From Bacteroidota bacterium (GTDB taxonomy: Bacteria > Bacteroidota > Rhodothermia > Rhodothermales > Salinibacteraceae), in NCBI GenBank assembly GCA_009908945.1, contig JAAAOI010000019.1, positions 1 to 40,322 on the forward strand: a stretch of DNA of 40,322 bases, written 5' to 3'. Position numbers and translations under genes: made by a program. Under the pieces are notes generated by a model. It was not told the DNA's origin, ran no database searches, and saw only the letters and a list, made by a program, of their open reading frames with translations. Shown here piece by piece: positions 1 through 10,880 of this stretch (its first letter is position 1; every line of letters starts with the position of its first letter).

Positions 1-16
1 GCATTAGGTCTACCTT

Positions 17-1009
17 ATGGAAATGTCTGCTTCTGCGCACGCCACCAGCCCTACGGCCTATGTCATTGGTGCAGGCGTCATCGGTCTTACCACAGCCGTT
101 CGGCTGCTGGAGCTCGGGTTGGACGTCACGGTCCTGACGCGGGAGCCTATCGAGGAAACCACCTCGCACGTAGCCGGCGCGTACTGGCATCCGTTCGCCG
201 TCGCACCCAAGGACCGCGTCCTCCCCTGGGCCCGGATCACCTACCGGGTCTCCCAAGCGCTTGCCGATCACACCCCGGCCGCCGGTGTCGCGTTTCGCAC
301 CCTGTACAAATACTACTCAAAGGACGAGGTCCACACCTGGTGGATGCACGCGGCCCCATCGTACGAGCAGTTGCCCGCCTCCACCCTTCCCGCCACGGCC
401 GCAGCGGGCTACCAGCTTACCGTGCCGGTGATGGACTCTCGGTACTTCCTGCCATACCTGGTGGCGCAAATCCGCGCCCTGGGCGGCCGCGTGGAGCAAC
501 GGACCCTCCAGCATCTGGAGGAGCTCCATGGCACAGCCGACCTGCTGGTGAACTGCAGCGGCCTCGGGGCCGCCACACTGAACGGCGACGCCACGGTGCA
601 GCCCATCCGCGGCCAGGTACTCCGGGTGAAAGCACCGGAAGCGATGGAGCGCGCGGTGGTGTCCTTTGATAAAGGCTGGCGCAAGACGTACATCGTCCCC
701 CGCACCGATGACTGCATCCTCGGCGGCACAGCCGACGCCGCAGATGCCGATACTACGGCCCGCCCGGCCGATGTGGAAGCCTTCGTGGAGCGCTGCATCC
801 AGCTACGGCCCGCATTGCAAGACGCCGAATGGCTGGAGCATCGCGTAGGCCTGCGCCCGGGACGCCCTGAGATTCGGCTGGAAACGGAGCACGTGGCCGG
901 GCAGGCCATCATTCACAATTATGGGCACGGCGGTGCAGGCTATACCGTGTGTTGGGGCTGTGCCGCCTCGGTAGCCGCCGCTGCACTGCGCTTGGTAGGG
1001 GCCCCCTGA
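17..1009 (+). CDS. FAD-dependent D-amino-acid oxidase family protein
   Basis: A 330-residue flavoenzyme of the DAO superfamily. Enzymes of this family oxidatively deaminate D-amino acids (or related amines) to the 2-oxo acid with FAD, in the cytoplasm. The N-terminal dinucleotide-binding motif GAGVIGL is at residues 18-24, followed by the strand-ending acidic/arginine region expected of a Rossmann FAD fold. The DAO-type pattern VGLRPGRPEIRLE and the C-terminal HNYGHGGAGYT flavin/substrate loop are present. Length is close to eukaryotic-type D-amino acid oxidases (about 340), rather than the longer DadA dehydrogenases. The start at 17 has no Shine-Dalgarno; a second in-frame ATG two codons later is equally possible. 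It converges on glgX with only 19 bp between stops. Substrate (D-amino acid versus D-aspartate) cannot be read from the sequence. Confidence 0.88.
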   Translation: MEMSASAHATSPTAYVIGAGVIGLTTAVRLLELGLDVTVLTREPIEETTSHVAGAYWHPFAVAPKDRVLPWARITYRVSQALADHTPAAGVAFRTLYKYYSKDEVHTWWMHAAPSYEQLPASTLPATAAAGYQLTVPVMDSRYFLPYLVAQIRALGGRVEQRTLQHLEELHGTADLLVNCSGLGAATLNGDATVQPIRGQVLRVKAPEAMERAVVSFDKGWRKTYIVPRTDDCILGGTADAADADTTARPADVEAFVERCIQLRPALQDAEWLEHRVGLRPGRPEIRLETEHVAGQAIIHNYGHGGAGYTVCWGCAASVAAAALRLVGAP

Positions 1010-1028
1010 CCGGCCGCACACCGCTTAC

Positions 1029-3233
1029 CTACAGGCTGCGCAGCGACACCCGCCGTGCCGACAAAACGACAAGTCCGAAGGCCGGTACCGGGATCGAGGT
1101 GCCGGGGGACCACTGCACGCGCCGAAGCGATTGATCCGGCGCAATTTCGACCGACCATTGGGCACGCTGACCTCGCACGGTGGTCGGCAACACAAAGGCG
1201 GTTGACTCTTGCCGCGTGTTGAATAGTACGAGGAAGGTGTCATCTGCGGCATCTTCCGGCGTCTCGGCCTCGGCCATCGCTTCCGCGTGCAACAGCAGCC
1301 CAAACGCGTGCGTGTCCGCCCGCTCCCAGTCGCTGTCCTCCATCTCCCGTCCCTGTGGATGCCACCAAAAAGCGTCGCGAACGCCGGTGATACCGGCTTT
1401 CCCCGTAAGAAAGTGGGCTCGCCGAAAGGTGGGGTGCGACTTCCGAAAATGGATCACCTGCTTCACAAACTCGAGAAACTGCTGCCGCCGCTCGCCCAGA
1501 TTCCAGTTCAGCCAGTTGAAGTCGTTGTCTTGGCAGTACGTGTTGTTGTTGCCGCCTTTCGTATGCGACAGTTCGTCGCCCGAGAGAATCATGGGGACGC
1601 CCTGCGAGAGCATCAGCGTAGTAATGAGGCTGCGCTTGCGGGTCTCGCGTCGCGCCACCACGGTCGGATCCTGCGTCGGCCCCTCGATGCCACTGTTCGA
1701 GCTGTGATTGTTGTCGTTGCCGTCGCGGTTGTCCTCCCCATTGGCGTGGTTGTGCTTCTGATGGTAGCTCACCAGGTCTTGCAGCGTAAACCCATCGTGA
1801 GCAGTGATAAAATTGACCGACGCCAGCGGCCGGCGCCGGTTGGGCTGGTAGAGGTCACTGGAACCGGACACGCGCGTGGCAAACTCACCATTCACACCCG
1901 CATCACCGCGCCAGAAGCGGCGGATGGTATCGCGGTACTTGCCGTTCCACTCGGCCCACGGCCAAGGGAAGCCCCCCACCTGGTATCCGTCGGGTCCAAT
2001 ATCCCATGGCTCCGCCAGTAGCTTGGCCTCGCGCAGCACCGGATCCTGCGTGATGGCCGTGAGCAGCGGGCCGTGCATGTCGATGTGGTGCGGGTCACGG
2101 GCCAGGCTGGCGGCCAGATCAAACCGAAAACCATCAACGTGCATCTCATTTACCCAGTAGCGCAAACTGTTGGTGATGAGCTCCACCACAAGCGGGTGGT
2201 TGGCCCGCATGGTATTGCCGGTACCGGTGTAATTGGCCGCATGGCGGGCGCTTCCCTTCGCCGGGGTGTAGTACGCCCGGTTATCCAGCCCGCGAAACGA
2301 AAGGGTCGGGCCCAGCTCGCTGCCCTCAGCTGTATGGTTGTAGACGACGTCCAGGTACACCTCCAGCCCCGCCGCATGGAGCCGTCGGACCATCTCCTTA
2401 AATTCGCGCACCTCCTCGCCCGGTCCGCCCGCCCGGTAGCTGGGCTCCGGAGCGAAGAAAGACAGGGTGTTGTAGCCCCAGTGGTTGACGAGGCCGCGCT
2501 CAACCAAAAAGCGGTTGTCCACCCGTGCGTGCACCGGCATCAGCTCGATGGCGGTAATGCCGAGGTCCAGTAAGTGCTCGATGACAGGATCAGCCGCGAC
2601 GCCAAGATACGTCCCGCGCAGTGCGGGCTCCACCCCCGGATGCCGCTGCGTGAGGTCTTTCACGTGAGCCTCGTAAATAATGGTTTCCGTCAGCGGCGTA
2701 CGCGGATGCGCATCCCCCTGCCAGTCGAAGGCCGTATCAACCACGCGGCCAAGCGGCGCATACGGGGCACTATCGGCACCGCTAAACGAAAGGTCGGCCT
2801 CCTCAGAATCAATGGCGTACCCGTAGAGTGCATCATTCCACTGCACCCCCCGCCCAATAGCTCTTGCATACGGGTCGAGCAATACTTTATTTGGGTTGAA
2901 CCGATGGCCCTCTTTCGGTGCATACGGCCCGTACGCACGAAACCCGTACAGCAAATCAGAGGGCAGCCCACGAATCGCTCCGTGCCATACGGGGCCTGTG
3001 CGCTCGCGCAGCTCGTAGGTTTGGCTGGGATGCGTAGCGCCAGGTGTGTCAAACACCACAAGCTCAACGGCCTCGGCACGTGGGCTCGCCACAGCCACAT
3101 GCGTCACGGCCCCCACCTGATGCACCCCCAGCGGTGAAGGGCTCCCCGGATGGACCTGTGGCTTGGGGTCAGGTTGAGGCCCAGACGCCCGCAGCGACTG
3201 CAAGGCCTGTGATGACGGTGGCGAAGAACTCAT
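1029..3233 (-). CDS. glgX: Glycogen debranching enzyme GlgX (isoamylase-type)
   Basis: A 734-residue GH13 debranching enzyme that hydrolyses alpha-1,6 branches of glycogen or phosphorylase-limit glycogen in the cytoplasm. An N-terminal CBM48-like domain (about residues 30-150, with YGFRAYGPYAP) precedes the catalytic barrel. GH13 motifs are intact: region I DVVYNH at 295-300, nucleophile Asp372 in DGFRFDLA, acid/base Glu408 in LLAEPWD, and Asp480 in TAHDGFTL. The NNNTYCQDN segment is typical of GlgX/TreX. Length fits the family (about 660-750). The gene is divergent from glgE-treS-glgB across a 241-bp shared upstream region, so co-regulation with that operon is plausible. Debranching would supply linear maltooligosaccharides from glycogen. 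Confidence 0.95.
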   Translation of the reverse strand: MSSSPPSSQALQSLRASGPQPDPKPQVHPGSPSPLGVHQVGAVTHVAVASPRAEAVELVVFDTPGATHPSQTYELRERTGPVWHGAIRGLPSDLLYGFRAYGPYAPKEGHRFNPNKVLLDPYARAIGRGVQWNDALYGYAIDSEEADLSFSGADSAPYAPLGRVVDTAFDWQGDAHPRTPLTETIIYEAHVKDLTQRHPGVEPALRGTYLGVAADPVIEHLLDLGITAIELMPVHARVDNRFLVERGLVNHWGYNTLSFFAPEPSYRAGGPGEEVREFKEMVRRLHAAGLEVYLDVVYNHTAEGSELGPTLSFRGLDNRAYYTPAKGSARHAANYTGTGNTMRANHPLVVELITNSLRYWVNEMHVDGFRFDLAASLARDPHHIDMHGPLLTAITQDPVLREAKLLAEPWDIGPDGYQVGGFPWPWAEWNGKYRDTIRRFWRGDAGVNGEFATRVSGSSDLYQPNRRRPLASVNFITAHDGFTLQDLVSYHQKHNHANGEDNRDGNDNNHSSNSGIEGPTQDPTVVARRETRKRSLITTLMLSQGVPMILSGDELSHTKGGNNNTYCQDNDFNWLNWNLGERRQQFLEFVKQVIHFRKSHPTFRRAHFLTGKAGITGVRDAFWWHPQGREMEDSDWERADTHAFGLLLHAEAMAEAETPEDAADDTFLVLFNTRQESTAFVLPTTVRGQRAQWSVEIAPDQSLRRVQWSPGTSIPVPAFGLVVLSARRVSLRSL

Positions 3234-3474
3234 ACAATGAAATTAAAGCAAGCAAAAAGTGACGGTAGGGGGGCTCACCTACCTTATCCCATACACCTTG
3301 TTTTCGACGGAGCCCTGAGCCCTTCAAACTGAGCTCAACAGCCTCCCTCGCCGTTCTTCACAGTGAAGCAACAATGAAGCCGAACAAAATCCCCTACGTT
3401 ATAAGCCTTGCAGGGTAATTATGCACAGACGGCAGCGCAGGAGCTACGCGTAACCTATTCCTTCCCATCGTCGC
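3234..3474. promoter_or_regulatory. Divergent glgX/glgE intergenic region with dyads
   Basis: This 241-bp region must carry promoters for glgX (minus) and glgE (plus). Two dyads are visible. A 13-bp perfect dyad CTTCACAGTGAAG lies at 3356-3368, almost equidistant from the two start codons (107 and 123 bp). GGTAGG at 3264-3269 can pair with CCTACC at 3278-3283, in what would be the glgX 5' untranslated region. The central dyad would suit a shared repressor or activator. No convincing Bacteroidota-type (TTG/TAnnTTTG) promoter could be pinned down by eye. Confidence 0.35.
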
Positions 3475-5496
3475 ATGCAACCTTTCACGCCTATGCCTTC
3501 GACTTCCACTGCCGGTCTGTCGCCCATGCAGGACACAGGCGCGGCGCCTCCTACCTCCTGGTCCCGGGTCGTTATCACCGCGGTTCGTCCGTCGGTAGAC
3601 GGGGGGCGCTGGCCCATCAAGCGGTCGCTGGGTGAGACGCTGGAAGTGGAAGCTGACCTTGTCATCGATGGGCATGATCACTGCCGGGCCGTTGTACTTC
3701 ACCAGGCCCCCGGTGCCGCCGAACCCGTGCGCACGCCCATGATGCATGTGCATGGTACGCTGTATCGTGCCACCCTTACGCCCGAGACTCTTGGCACCCA
3801 TACGTACGCCGTACGCGCCTGGACGGACGCCTTTGGGACCTGGCAGGATGAGTTTGAGCGCCGCGTGAAAGGCGGAGAGCCCCAGGAGGAGCTCTCCATT
3901 GAACTGCGCGTGGGCGCTACCCTGCTGGAGCCCGCGGCAGCCAGGGCCACGGGAGCCGATGCCGAACAACTGAAAGGCTACATCCAGGCTTTCGAGGAGG
4001 GCCAGGTGCAGCGCGCCCTCACAGACGAGGTCGCCCGGCTGGCGCGGGCATACGATCCGGAACGGGGCGCGCAGGAGAGCGAGCACTTGGCGATGAACGT
4101 CGACCCCTCCCACGCGCGCTTCTGCGCCTGGTACGAGTTCTTCCCTCGCTCCTCCCGCGACGACGGGGCCCACGGCACGCTCGACGATGCCGCGGAGCGG
4201 CTGCCCTTCATAAAGCGGCAGGGGTTCGACATCGTATACCTCCCGCCCATCCACCCTATCGGGACCACGAACCGGAAGGGTAAGGACAATGCGCCTGTCG
4301 CCGGCGAAGACGACCCCGGCAGCCCCTGGGCCATCGGAGGGCCCCTGGCGGACGGCACGCGGGGGGGCCATAAGGCGGTGCATCCCGCCCTCGGGGGCAT
4401 GCCGGCCTTCGAGCGTTTTGTCGCGCGAGCGGACGCGCTTGACCTGAAGGTGGCCCTCGACATCGCGTTTCAGGCCTCCCCCGACCATCCCTACGTGGAG
4501 GCGCATCCGTCCTGGTTCAACCAGCGACCCGACGGCTCCATCCGGTATGCTGAAAATCCGCCCAAAAAGTACCAGGACGTCTATCCGTTCGACTTCACCT
4601 CGGAGGACTACCCGGCCATGTGGCGCGAGCTCAAACACGTGTTCGAGTTCTGGATCGACCACGGCGTGCGCATCTTTCGGGTAGATAACCCGCACACCAA
4701 ACCGCTGGCCTTCTGGGCCTGGTGCCTCGGCACGCTACGTGCCGAACATCCCGACCTCGTCTTCCTTGCCGAAGCCTTCACCAAGCCCGCGATGATGTAC
4801 GCCTTGGCCAAGCTCGGCTTCAACAACTCCTACACCTACTTCACGTGGCGAAATTCAAAGTATGAGCTCACGTCCTATGCCGAGGAGTTGTACCAGAGCG
4901 AGGTCGCTGACTTCTTCCGGCCCAACTTCTGGCCCAATACGCCGGACATCCTGCACGACTACCTGGTCCACGGCGGACGGGCCGCTCATATCACGCGCCT
5001 CGTCTTGGCTGCTACGCTCTCCTCCGCGTACGGCCTCTACGGCCCGCCCTACGAGCACGTCGACAACAACCAGCATCCCGACCGGGAGGAATACGCCAAC
5101 AACGAAAAGTATGAGGTGCGCGCATGGGACTGGGACGACCCGCATTCGCTCCAACCCATGATTCGCCGGGTCAACACCATTCGGCAGGATCACGTGGCGC
5201 TGCAGCACATGCGCAACATCCGTCTGCATACAACAGATAACAACCAACTGCTGGCCTACACGAAGCACCACGACGACGACCTCGTCCTCTGCGTCGTAAA
5301 CCTCGACCCGCACCACACGCAGGAAGGCTGGGTGGAACTGCCTCTCGATGCACTGGGGCTCTCGCAGGAGCAACCCTTTGGGGTGCATGATTTGTTAAGC
5401 GGCGAGCGCTACGTCTGGCAGGGCCACCACAACTTCGTGCGGTTGGATCCCCACGTCGTACCCGCACACATCTTTTCAATTGAGCCGTTTAACTAA
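3475..5496 (+). CDS. glgE: Alpha-1,4-glucan:maltose-1-phosphate maltosyltransferase GlgE
   Basis: A 673-residue GH13_3 maltosyltransferase that extends linear alpha-1,4-glucan by transferring maltose from alpha-maltose-1-phosphate, releasing phosphate. The N-terminal beta domain (about 30-135) contains the typical RVVITAVRPSVDGGRWPIKR start, followed by an alpha-helical insert (about 160-205) and the catalytic barrel. Recognised motifs: YLPPIHPIG at 255-263, NRKGKDN at 266-272, nucleophile Asp404 in FRVDNPHTKP, acid/base Glu433 in LAEAF, and NTPDIL with Asp491. Family length is about 650-700. Starts at codons 7 or 18 are also possible because the first 25 residues look unstructured. The gene is 82 bp upstream of treS-maltokinase, which makes its donor substrate, and two genes before glgB; together they form the GlgE pathway. 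Confidence 0.95.
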   Translation: MQPFTPMPSTSTAGLSPMQDTGAAPPTSWSRVVITAVRPSVDGGRWPIKRSLGETLEVEADLVIDGHDHCRAVVLHQAPGAAEPVRTPMMHVHGTLYRATLTPETLGTHTYAVRAWTDAFGTWQDEFERRVKGGEPQEELSIELRVGATLLEPAAARATGADAEQLKGYIQAFEEGQVQRALTDEVARLARAYDPERGAQESEHLAMNVDPSHARFCAWYEFFPRSSRDDGAHGTLDDAAERLPFIKRQGFDIVYLPPIHPIGTTNRKGKDNAPVAGEDDPGSPWAIGGPLADGTRGGHKAVHPALGGMPAFERFVARADALDLKVALDIAFQASPDHPYVEAHPSWFNQRPDGSIRYAENPPKKYQDVYPFDFTSEDYPAMWRELKHVFEFWIDHGVRIFRVDNPHTKPLAFWAWCLGTLRAEHPDLVFLAEAFTKPAMMYALAKLGFNNSYTYFTWRNSKYELTSYAEELYQSEVADFFRPNFWPNTPDILHDYLVHGGRAAHITRLVLAATLSSAYGLYGPPYEHVDNNQHPDREEYANNEKYEVRAWDWDDPHSLQPMIRRVNTIRQDHVALQHMRNIRLHTTDNNQLLAYTKHHDDDLVLCVVNLDPHHTQEGWVELPLDALGLSQEQPFGVHDLLSGERYVWQGHHNFVRLDPHVVPAHIFSIEPFN

Positions 5497-5578
5497 ACAG
5501 GAGAGGTAGGGAAAGCACCACCGTACGAAGCAATCACGCAGCGGGCTGTCCCCTTTTCTGTGCACTAAGGTTTGTTTT

Positions 5579-8500
5579 ATGCCGTCTGATTTTCTTCACG
5601 ACCCGCTCTGGTACAAGGATGCCGTCATTTATGAGCTCCATGTGCGCTCCTTTTTTGACGCCGACGATGATGGGTACGGTGACTTTGCCGGGCTTCGCCA
5701 GAAGCTCCCCTACCTGAAGTCTTTGGGCGTAAATACGCTATGGCTGCTCCCTTTTTTGGAGAGCCCCTTGCGCGACGACGGTTACGATATTGCCGACTAC
5801 TACCGCGTACTGCCCGTCCATGGCGACTTGCACGACGTGCGGGCGTTCATGGACGAGGCCAATGCGCAGGGTATGCGCGTCATTACGGAACTGGTGCTCA
5901 ACCACACCTCCGATCAGCACCCCTGGTTTCAGGAGGCGCGGGACCCCTCCTCCGATAAGCACGACTGGTACGTCTGGAGCGATACCACGGAGAAGTATGC
6001 GGACGCCCGTATCATTTTTACGGACACCGAGGTCTCCAACTGGACGTGGGATCAGAAGGCACAGAAATACTACTGGCACCGCTTCTTTAGCCATCAGCCC
6101 GACCTCAACTACGATAACCCCGAGGTGCGGGAGGCGATGAAGCGGGTCATGTTTTTCTGGTTTGACATGGGCGTGGATGGGCTGCGCCTGGATGCGGTGC
6201 CGTACCTTTTTCAGCGGGAGGGCACGAACTGCGAAAACCTGCCCGAGACGCTGGCCTACATCGAGGAGCTGCGCACGGCGGTGGACCAGCGGTACGGCCC
6301 GGGCAAGGTGCTGCTGGCCGAGGCCAATCAGTGGCCCGAAGATACCTTGCCCTACTTCGGCGATGAGGTGATAGGCCCTGAGGGCACCCCACAGGGCACC
6401 GGCGTGCAGATGGCCTTCAACTTCCCCATCATGCCACGGATGTTTATGTCGCTCCGGCGGGAAAACCGTCGCCCCTTGGTCGAAATGCTGGACCTTACCG
6501 ATGGCATCCCCGCCGATGCCCAGTGGGCCCTCTTCCTGCGCAACCATGATGAACTGACGCTGGAGATGGTGACGGATGAGGAACGGGATTACATGTACAA
6601 CGAGTATGCCTCGGACGCCCGGTTTCGCATCAATGTAGGGATTCGCCGACGGCTGGCCCCCCTCTTGGGCGGCGATCGCCGCCGCATCGAACTGATGACG
6701 GCCCTCTTGCTCTCACTGCAGGGCAGCCCGGTCCTATACTATGGCGACGAGATTGGTATGGGGGATGACCCGTTCCTTGGCGACCGTAACGGGGTGCGCA
6801 CCCCCATGCAGTGGTCGCCCGATAAGCACGGCGGCTTCTCGCGCGCATCAGCCCACCAGCTCTTTCTTCCACCGGTAACTGATGGGCGCTACGGCTACGA
6901 GATGGTCAACGTAGAGGACGCCAGTGAGGACCCGCACTCGCTCCTCTCCTTTACCAAGCGCATTCTGGCGCTCCGCCGCCAACATGTGAAAGTGTTTGGC
7001 CGGGGGAACCTGGAGGTGTTGCCCGTAGAGAACGAAGCCATTTTTGCGTTTGTGCGAGCATATGAAGGGGAGAGCATCCTTGTAATTGCCAACCTGGCCC
7101 GGTTCACGCAGTCCGCTTTTCTCCCAGCCGTGGACAGCATCGAAGGGTTGGTGCCGGTCGAGCTGCTTGGGCAAACACCCTTCCCACCGATTGAGCCGGA
7201 CACCCCGTATCACCTGGTGCTCGGGCCGCATGCCTGGCACTGGTTTGTGCTCAAGCCTGAGGAGGCCCTGGAGCAAACACCGGATCAACTGGCAGACTTT
7301 CAGGACACCGAAACGCCCCGCGACGCCCGCACCCTGCCGCGGCTGCAGGTTACCGAGGGAATCCAGAACCTGCTCGTGCGCACCCTGGCAGAAAACGGCA
7401 GCATGGCACAGCTGGAAGCCGTCCTGCCCGCCTATCTGCAAAAGCAGCGCTGGTATGGCAGCAAGGGCCGAAGCATTGCAGAGGTTACCGTCGCCGATGC
7501 CGTCCGGATACGCCGCGAGCCGCGCGTATACCTCACCATCCTCGAGGTGCACTTTGACGACGGACAGCCGGAGCATTACCTCCTGCCGCTGACGCAGGTC
7601 TCCGGCAACGAAGCCGAGCGGTTGGAGGAGGTCGCACCCTCCGCCCCCGTGGCGCTCGTGGAAAGCCCCGAGGGGACTAACGTGCTCATTGACGCGACGT
7701 CCTGGGGCGCATTTTGGCTTATCTTGTTTCAGTGGTGGCAGCGAGAGGCTAACGGGCGCTCGCTCAAAGGCATTTACCTTTCGGACCTGGAGCCGGACGT
7801 GCGCAGCGCCTCCGTGTCGGAAGCCCACCCGCTACGAGGCGAGCAGTCAAACTCGTCCGCTCTGATCGACCGCCGCTACTACATCAAACTGTACCGCCGC
7901 CTGGTGGCCGGGCAGAACCCTGAAGCCGAGCTGCTGGAGCATCTCACACAGCAACAGTTCGAGTTTATTCCGCAGGTGCATGGGCACTTGTACTTCAAAC
8001 GGGGCGGCACGACGATCGACATTGGGATTCTTCAGGAAGGCCTCCCTGTCGAAACCGATGGCTGGACGTATGCCCGGGCCACCATCGGCCGGTTTCTGGA
8101 CCGTGCCGAGGATATGGCTACCCCTACACCACAGGAACCATCAGCCGAGGCCGAGGAGCCCCCTGTCCTGCTGGAAGAACTGGCGCCGGAGATGCTGGCG
8201 CTTGCCAGTACGCTGGGCGTACGCACGGCCGAGATGCACCGCGCGCTGGCCGCCGGCCAAGGGCCGGACCTCGCCCCCGTCCCTCCAGAGGCAGACGCTG
8301 CACCCGCCCTGGCCGAGCGCCTGGCCACCGCGGCCAAGCGCACCCGCGCTCTTCTCGAGTCTTCCGACCCGGGCGCCGCTGACGATATTCCGTGGGATCA
8401 GTTGCCCCGCGGGCTGGATCGCATACGCGCCAGCACGATGGCGGCTCACCGCATTCGGATCCACGGCGACTATCACCTGGGGCAGACCATTCGTGCCACC

Positions 8501-8932
8501 GGTGAGCTGTACATCCTCGACTTTGAGGGCGAGCCGGCACGGGCGCTGGAGGAACGGCGAGCGAAAGATTACGCCATGCGCGATGTGGCCGGGATGCTGC
8601 GATCGTTCGACTATGCGATTCACGCGGCCTGGTCCGAACGGAGCAACAAAGATGAAGACCTGGCGGCCTGGAGCCGCCTGCTGTACCGCTGGGTCGAACA
8701 TGCCTTTCTGACCAGCTATCAGAATACCGCCGGAGACGCTGTCTTTCTCTTTTCCCCACAGGAACGGCCGCTCATGCAGTGGGCCTTTCTTCTCGAAAAG
8801 GCGCTCTATGAAGTCCGCTACGAGCACGACCAGCGCCCCTCCTGGACCTGGCTTCCGCTCATCGGCCTGCGCCGCGTCCTCCGCACCGCTCCAACCCCCA
8901 CCAGGGACGCTGCTCCTCCCACTACCTCCTGA
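5579..8932 (+). CDS. treS: Fused trehalose synthase-maltokinase (TreS-Mak/Pep2)
   Basis: A 1117-residue two-domain enzyme. The first part (about residues 1-560) is trehalose synthase, a GH13_16 isomerase interconverting trehalose and maltose. It has the opening [15 protein letters not shown], region [14 protein letters not shown], nucleophile Asp205 in [10 protein letters not shown], Glu248 in [11 protein letters not shown], and Asp324 in [12 protein letters not shown]. The second part (about 600-1117) is maltokinase, which phosphorylates maltose with ATP to maltose-1-phosphate. It opens with the Mak-type [14 protein letters not shown] and carries the aminoglycoside-phosphotransferase-like catalytic HGDYHLGQ (about 960) and metal-binding LDFEGEP (about 980). 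Fusion of the two steps is known in several bacteria and channels trehalose toward GlgE. The gene is followed after 18 bp by glgB, so it is surely cotranscribed with it. Trehalose is also a common compatible solute. Confidence 0.95.
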   Translation: MPSDFLHDPLWYKDAVIYELHVRSFFDADDDGYGDFAGLRQKLPYLKSLGVNTLWLLPFLESPLRDDGYDIADYYRVLPVHGDLHDVRAFMDEANAQGMRVITELVLNHTSDQHPWFQEARDPSSDKHDWYVWSDTTEKYADARIIFTDTEVSNWTWDQKAQKYYWHRFFSHQPDLNYDNPEVREAMKRVMFFWFDMGVDGLRLDAVPYLFQREGTNCENLPETLAYIEELRTAVDQRYGPGKVLLAEANQWPEDTLPYFGDEVIGPEGTPQGTGVQMAFNFPIMPRMFMSLRRENRRPLVEMLDLTDGIPADAQWALFLRNHDELTLEMVTDEERDYMYNEYASDARFRINVGIRRRLAPLLGGDRRRIELMTALLLSLQGSPVLYYGDEIGMGDDPFLGDRNGVRTPMQWSPDKHGGFSRASAHQLFLPPVTDGRYGYEMVNVEDASEDPHSLLSFTKRILALRRQHVKVFGRGNLEVLPVENEAIFAFVRAYEGESILVIANLARFTQSAFLPAVDSIEGLVPVELLGQTPFPPIEPDTPYHLVLGPHAWHWFVLKPEEALEQTPDQLADFQDTETPRDARTLPRLQVTEGIQNLLVRTLAENGSMAQLEAVLPAYLQKQRWYGSKGRSIAEVTVADAVRIRREPRVYLTILEVHFDDGQPEHYLLPLTQVSGNEAERLEEVAPSAPVALVESPEGTNVLIDATSWGAFWLILFQWWQREANGRSLKGIYLSDLEPDVRSASVSEAHPLRGEQSNSSALIDRRYYIKLYRRLVAGQNPEAELLEHLTQQQFEFIPQVHGHLYFKRGGTTIDIGILQEGLPVETDGWTYARATIGRFLDRAEDMATPTPQEPSAEAEEPPVLLEELAPEMLALASTLGVRTAEMHRALAAGQGPDLAPVPPEADAAPALAERLATAAKRTRALLESSDPGAADDIPWDQLPRGLDRIRASTMAAHRIRIHGDYHLGQTIRATGELYILDFEGEPARALEERRAKDYAMRDVAGMLRSFDYAIHAAWSERSNKDEDLAAWSRLLYRWVEHAFLTSYQNTAGDAVFLFSPQERPLMQWAFLLEKALYEVRYEHDQRPSWTWLPLIGLRRVLRTAPTPTRDAAPPTTS

Positions 8933-8950
8933 TTAGCTCTCCCGCACGCT

Positions 8951-10834
8951 ATGCCGCTGTTCGATAACGACGACTTCTACTACTGGAACCAAGGCACGCA
9001 CGTTCGCCCGTACCACAAGATGGGAGCGCACCCCAATCAGCAGGGCTGTTGGTTCGGCACCTGGGCTCCCCACGCTACGGACGTGGCGGTCATCGGGAGC
9101 TTTAACGACTGGAACGCGAAGGCCCACCCCATGAAGCGGGTCGACGCTGGCCTGTGGGAGGTATACGTCCGCGGCGCAAAGCCCGGCGACGCCTACAAAT
9201 TCCGCATCGCACGTGGAGGGCATGCCGCGGACAAGACGGACCCGTACGGGTTTGCCATGGAGGCCCCTGCCTCCGGCGGTAGCTTCACCGAGGGCCTCTC
9301 GTCCATCATCACCGAACTCGACTATGAGTGGTCGGATGGCCCATGGATGGACGCCCGCGAGGGGCCAGAAACGTTGAACAAGCCTGTATCGGTATATGAA
9401 GTGCACCTGGGCTCATGGAAGCATGGCGACCCCGGCGAATCGCTCAGCTACCGCAGCATCGCAGAGCCGCTGGCCACCTATGTGCAAGAGATGGGCTTCA
9501 CCCACGTGGAGCTCATGCCGGTTATGGAGCACCCCTACTACGGCTCCTGGGGCTATCAAGTCGTGGGCTTCTATGCCCCCACGCACCGGTACGGCTCTCC
9601 CACCGACTTTAAGTACTTGGTCGATACCCTCCACCAGCACGGCATTGGCGTTATCCTGGACTGGGTGCCGGGCCACTTCGCGCCAGACCCCCAGGGGCTG
9701 GTCTATTTTGATGGCTCTACACTCTACGAGTACGACGATCCTCAGATGCGGTACCACCCGGACTGGGGCACGCTGGTGTTCGATTACAACAAGCCGGGCG
9801 TACGCAACTTCCTTGTCGGAAATGCGCTATTCTGGCTGGACGAATACCACATTGACGGGCTGCGGGTGGACGCCGTAGCCTCCATGCTCTACCGCGACTA
9901 CAGCCGGGGCGACCAGTGGTCGCCGAACATGTTTGGCGGGCGGGAAAACCTGGAGGCGATCGACTTCATCAAGCAGATGAACGAGACCGTCTTCTCGCAT
10001 TACCCTACGGCGATGACGCTGGCCGAGGAGTCAACGGCCTACCCCGGCGTATCGGCCCCCACCTATGACGAAGGACTCGGCTTCCTGTACAAGTGGAACA
10101 TGGGCTGGATGCACGACACCCTGCTCTACATGTCAAAGGACCCCGTGCATCGCAAATATCATCACGACAGCCTTACGTTCTCGCTCGTGTACGCATTTTC
10201 CGAGCAGTACCTGCTGCCCCTCTCCCACGACGAAGTCGTGCATGGCAAAGGCTCGATGTGGAGCAAGATGCCCGGGGATGACTGGCAGAAAGCCGCCAAC
10301 CTGCGCCTGGTCTATGGGCACATGACGGGCCACCCCGGCAAGAAGCTCTTGTTTATGGGGAGCGAGTTTGGGCAATTCAACGAGTGGAACCACAACCAAT
10401 CGATAGACTGGCATCTGCTGGACAAGCCCCTGCACGGCTATGTGCAGCAGTGGGTCAAGGATCTCCTCACCCTCTACCGTACGCACCCGGCGCTGTGGGA
10501 CGACAGCGCAGACGGGTTTGAATGGATCGACTTTAACGATTCCACCAACTCGGTGCTGTCGTATCGGCGCCTCAATGGCGATGAAGAGCTGGTGTTTGTC
10601 CTTAACCTGACGCCCGTACCCCGCGAGAATTACCGCGTCGGGCTGCCCTCGGAGGGCCGATGGGAGGAAGTCCTGAACAGCGATGCCAGTGTCTACGGTG
10701 GCGGCGGGATGGGCAATTACGGCGGCGTTGAGACGACGCCTGTCTCCTACCACAACCGGCCGTTCTCCGCTGTGCTTACCCTCCCCCCGCTCAGCATGCT
10801 GATCCTGGCTCCTGCGGACCCTGCGGAGGCGTAG
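8951..10834 (+). CDS. glgB: 1,4-alpha-glucan branching enzyme GlgB
   Basis: A 627-residue GH13_9 branching enzyme that cuts alpha-1,4 chains and re-attaches them by alpha-1,6 bonds, making glycogen. It has the CBM48 domain (about 20-115, with [18 protein letters not shown]) directly at the N-terminus and lacks the extra N1 domain of the 730-residue enterobacterial enzyme. Catalytic motifs: [18 protein letters not shown] at 186-203, DWVPGHF at 237-243, nucleophile Asp307 in [12 protein letters not shown], the Glu pair at 359-360 in LAEEST, and Asp427 in [11 protein letters not shown]. It is the last gene of glgE-treS-glgB and converges with the YjbQ-family gene across 46 bp. No clear intrinsic terminator is visible between them. 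Confidence 0.96.
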   Translation: MPLFDNDDFYYWNQGTHVRPYHKMGAHPNQQGCWFGTWAPHATDVAVIGSFNDWNAKAHPMKRVDAGLWEVYVRGAKPGDAYKFRIARGGHAADKTDPYGFAMEAPASGGSFTEGLSSIITELDYEWSDGPWMDAREGPETLNKPVSVYEVHLGSWKHGDPGESLSYRSIAEPLATYVQEMGFTHVELMPVMEHPYYGSWGYQVVGFYAPTHRYGSPTDFKYLVDTLHQHGIGVILDWVPGHFAPDPQGLVYFDGSTLYEYDDPQMRYHPDWGTLVFDYNKPGVRNFLVGNALFWLDEYHIDGLRVDAVASMLYRDYSRGDQWSPNMFGGRENLEAIDFIKQMNETVFSHYPTAMTLAEESTAYPGVSAPTYDEGLGFLYKWNMGWMHDTLLYMSKDPVHRKYHHDSLTFSLVYAFSEQYLLPLSHDEVVHGKGSMWSKMPGDDWQKAANLRLVYGHMTGHPGKKLLFMGSEFGQFNEWNHNQSIDWHLLDKPLHGYVQQWVKDLLTLYRTHPALWDDSADGFEWIDFNDSTNSVLSYRRLNGDEELVFVLNLTPVPRENYRVGLPSEGRWEEVLNSDASVYGGGGMGNYGGVETTPVSYHNRPFSAVLTLPPLSMLILAPADPAEA

Positions 10835-10880
10835 CGCGGCCAGCGCCAGCCAGGCGCGCACGAGACACGCGCTGTAGCTG

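Noticed and set aside
3264-3283. GGTAGG/CCTACC dyad as a terminator or riboswitch near glgX
   Set aside because: Only 6 bp with no T-tract, and the flanks show no riboswitch core; kept only as a note in the intergenic entry.
3394-4695. 433-codon open frame on the minus strand opposite glgE
   Set aside because: It is fully antisense to a GlgE gene with intact catalytic motifs; its product is Arg/Gly/Val-rich with no recognisable domain, typical of GC-rich shadow frames.
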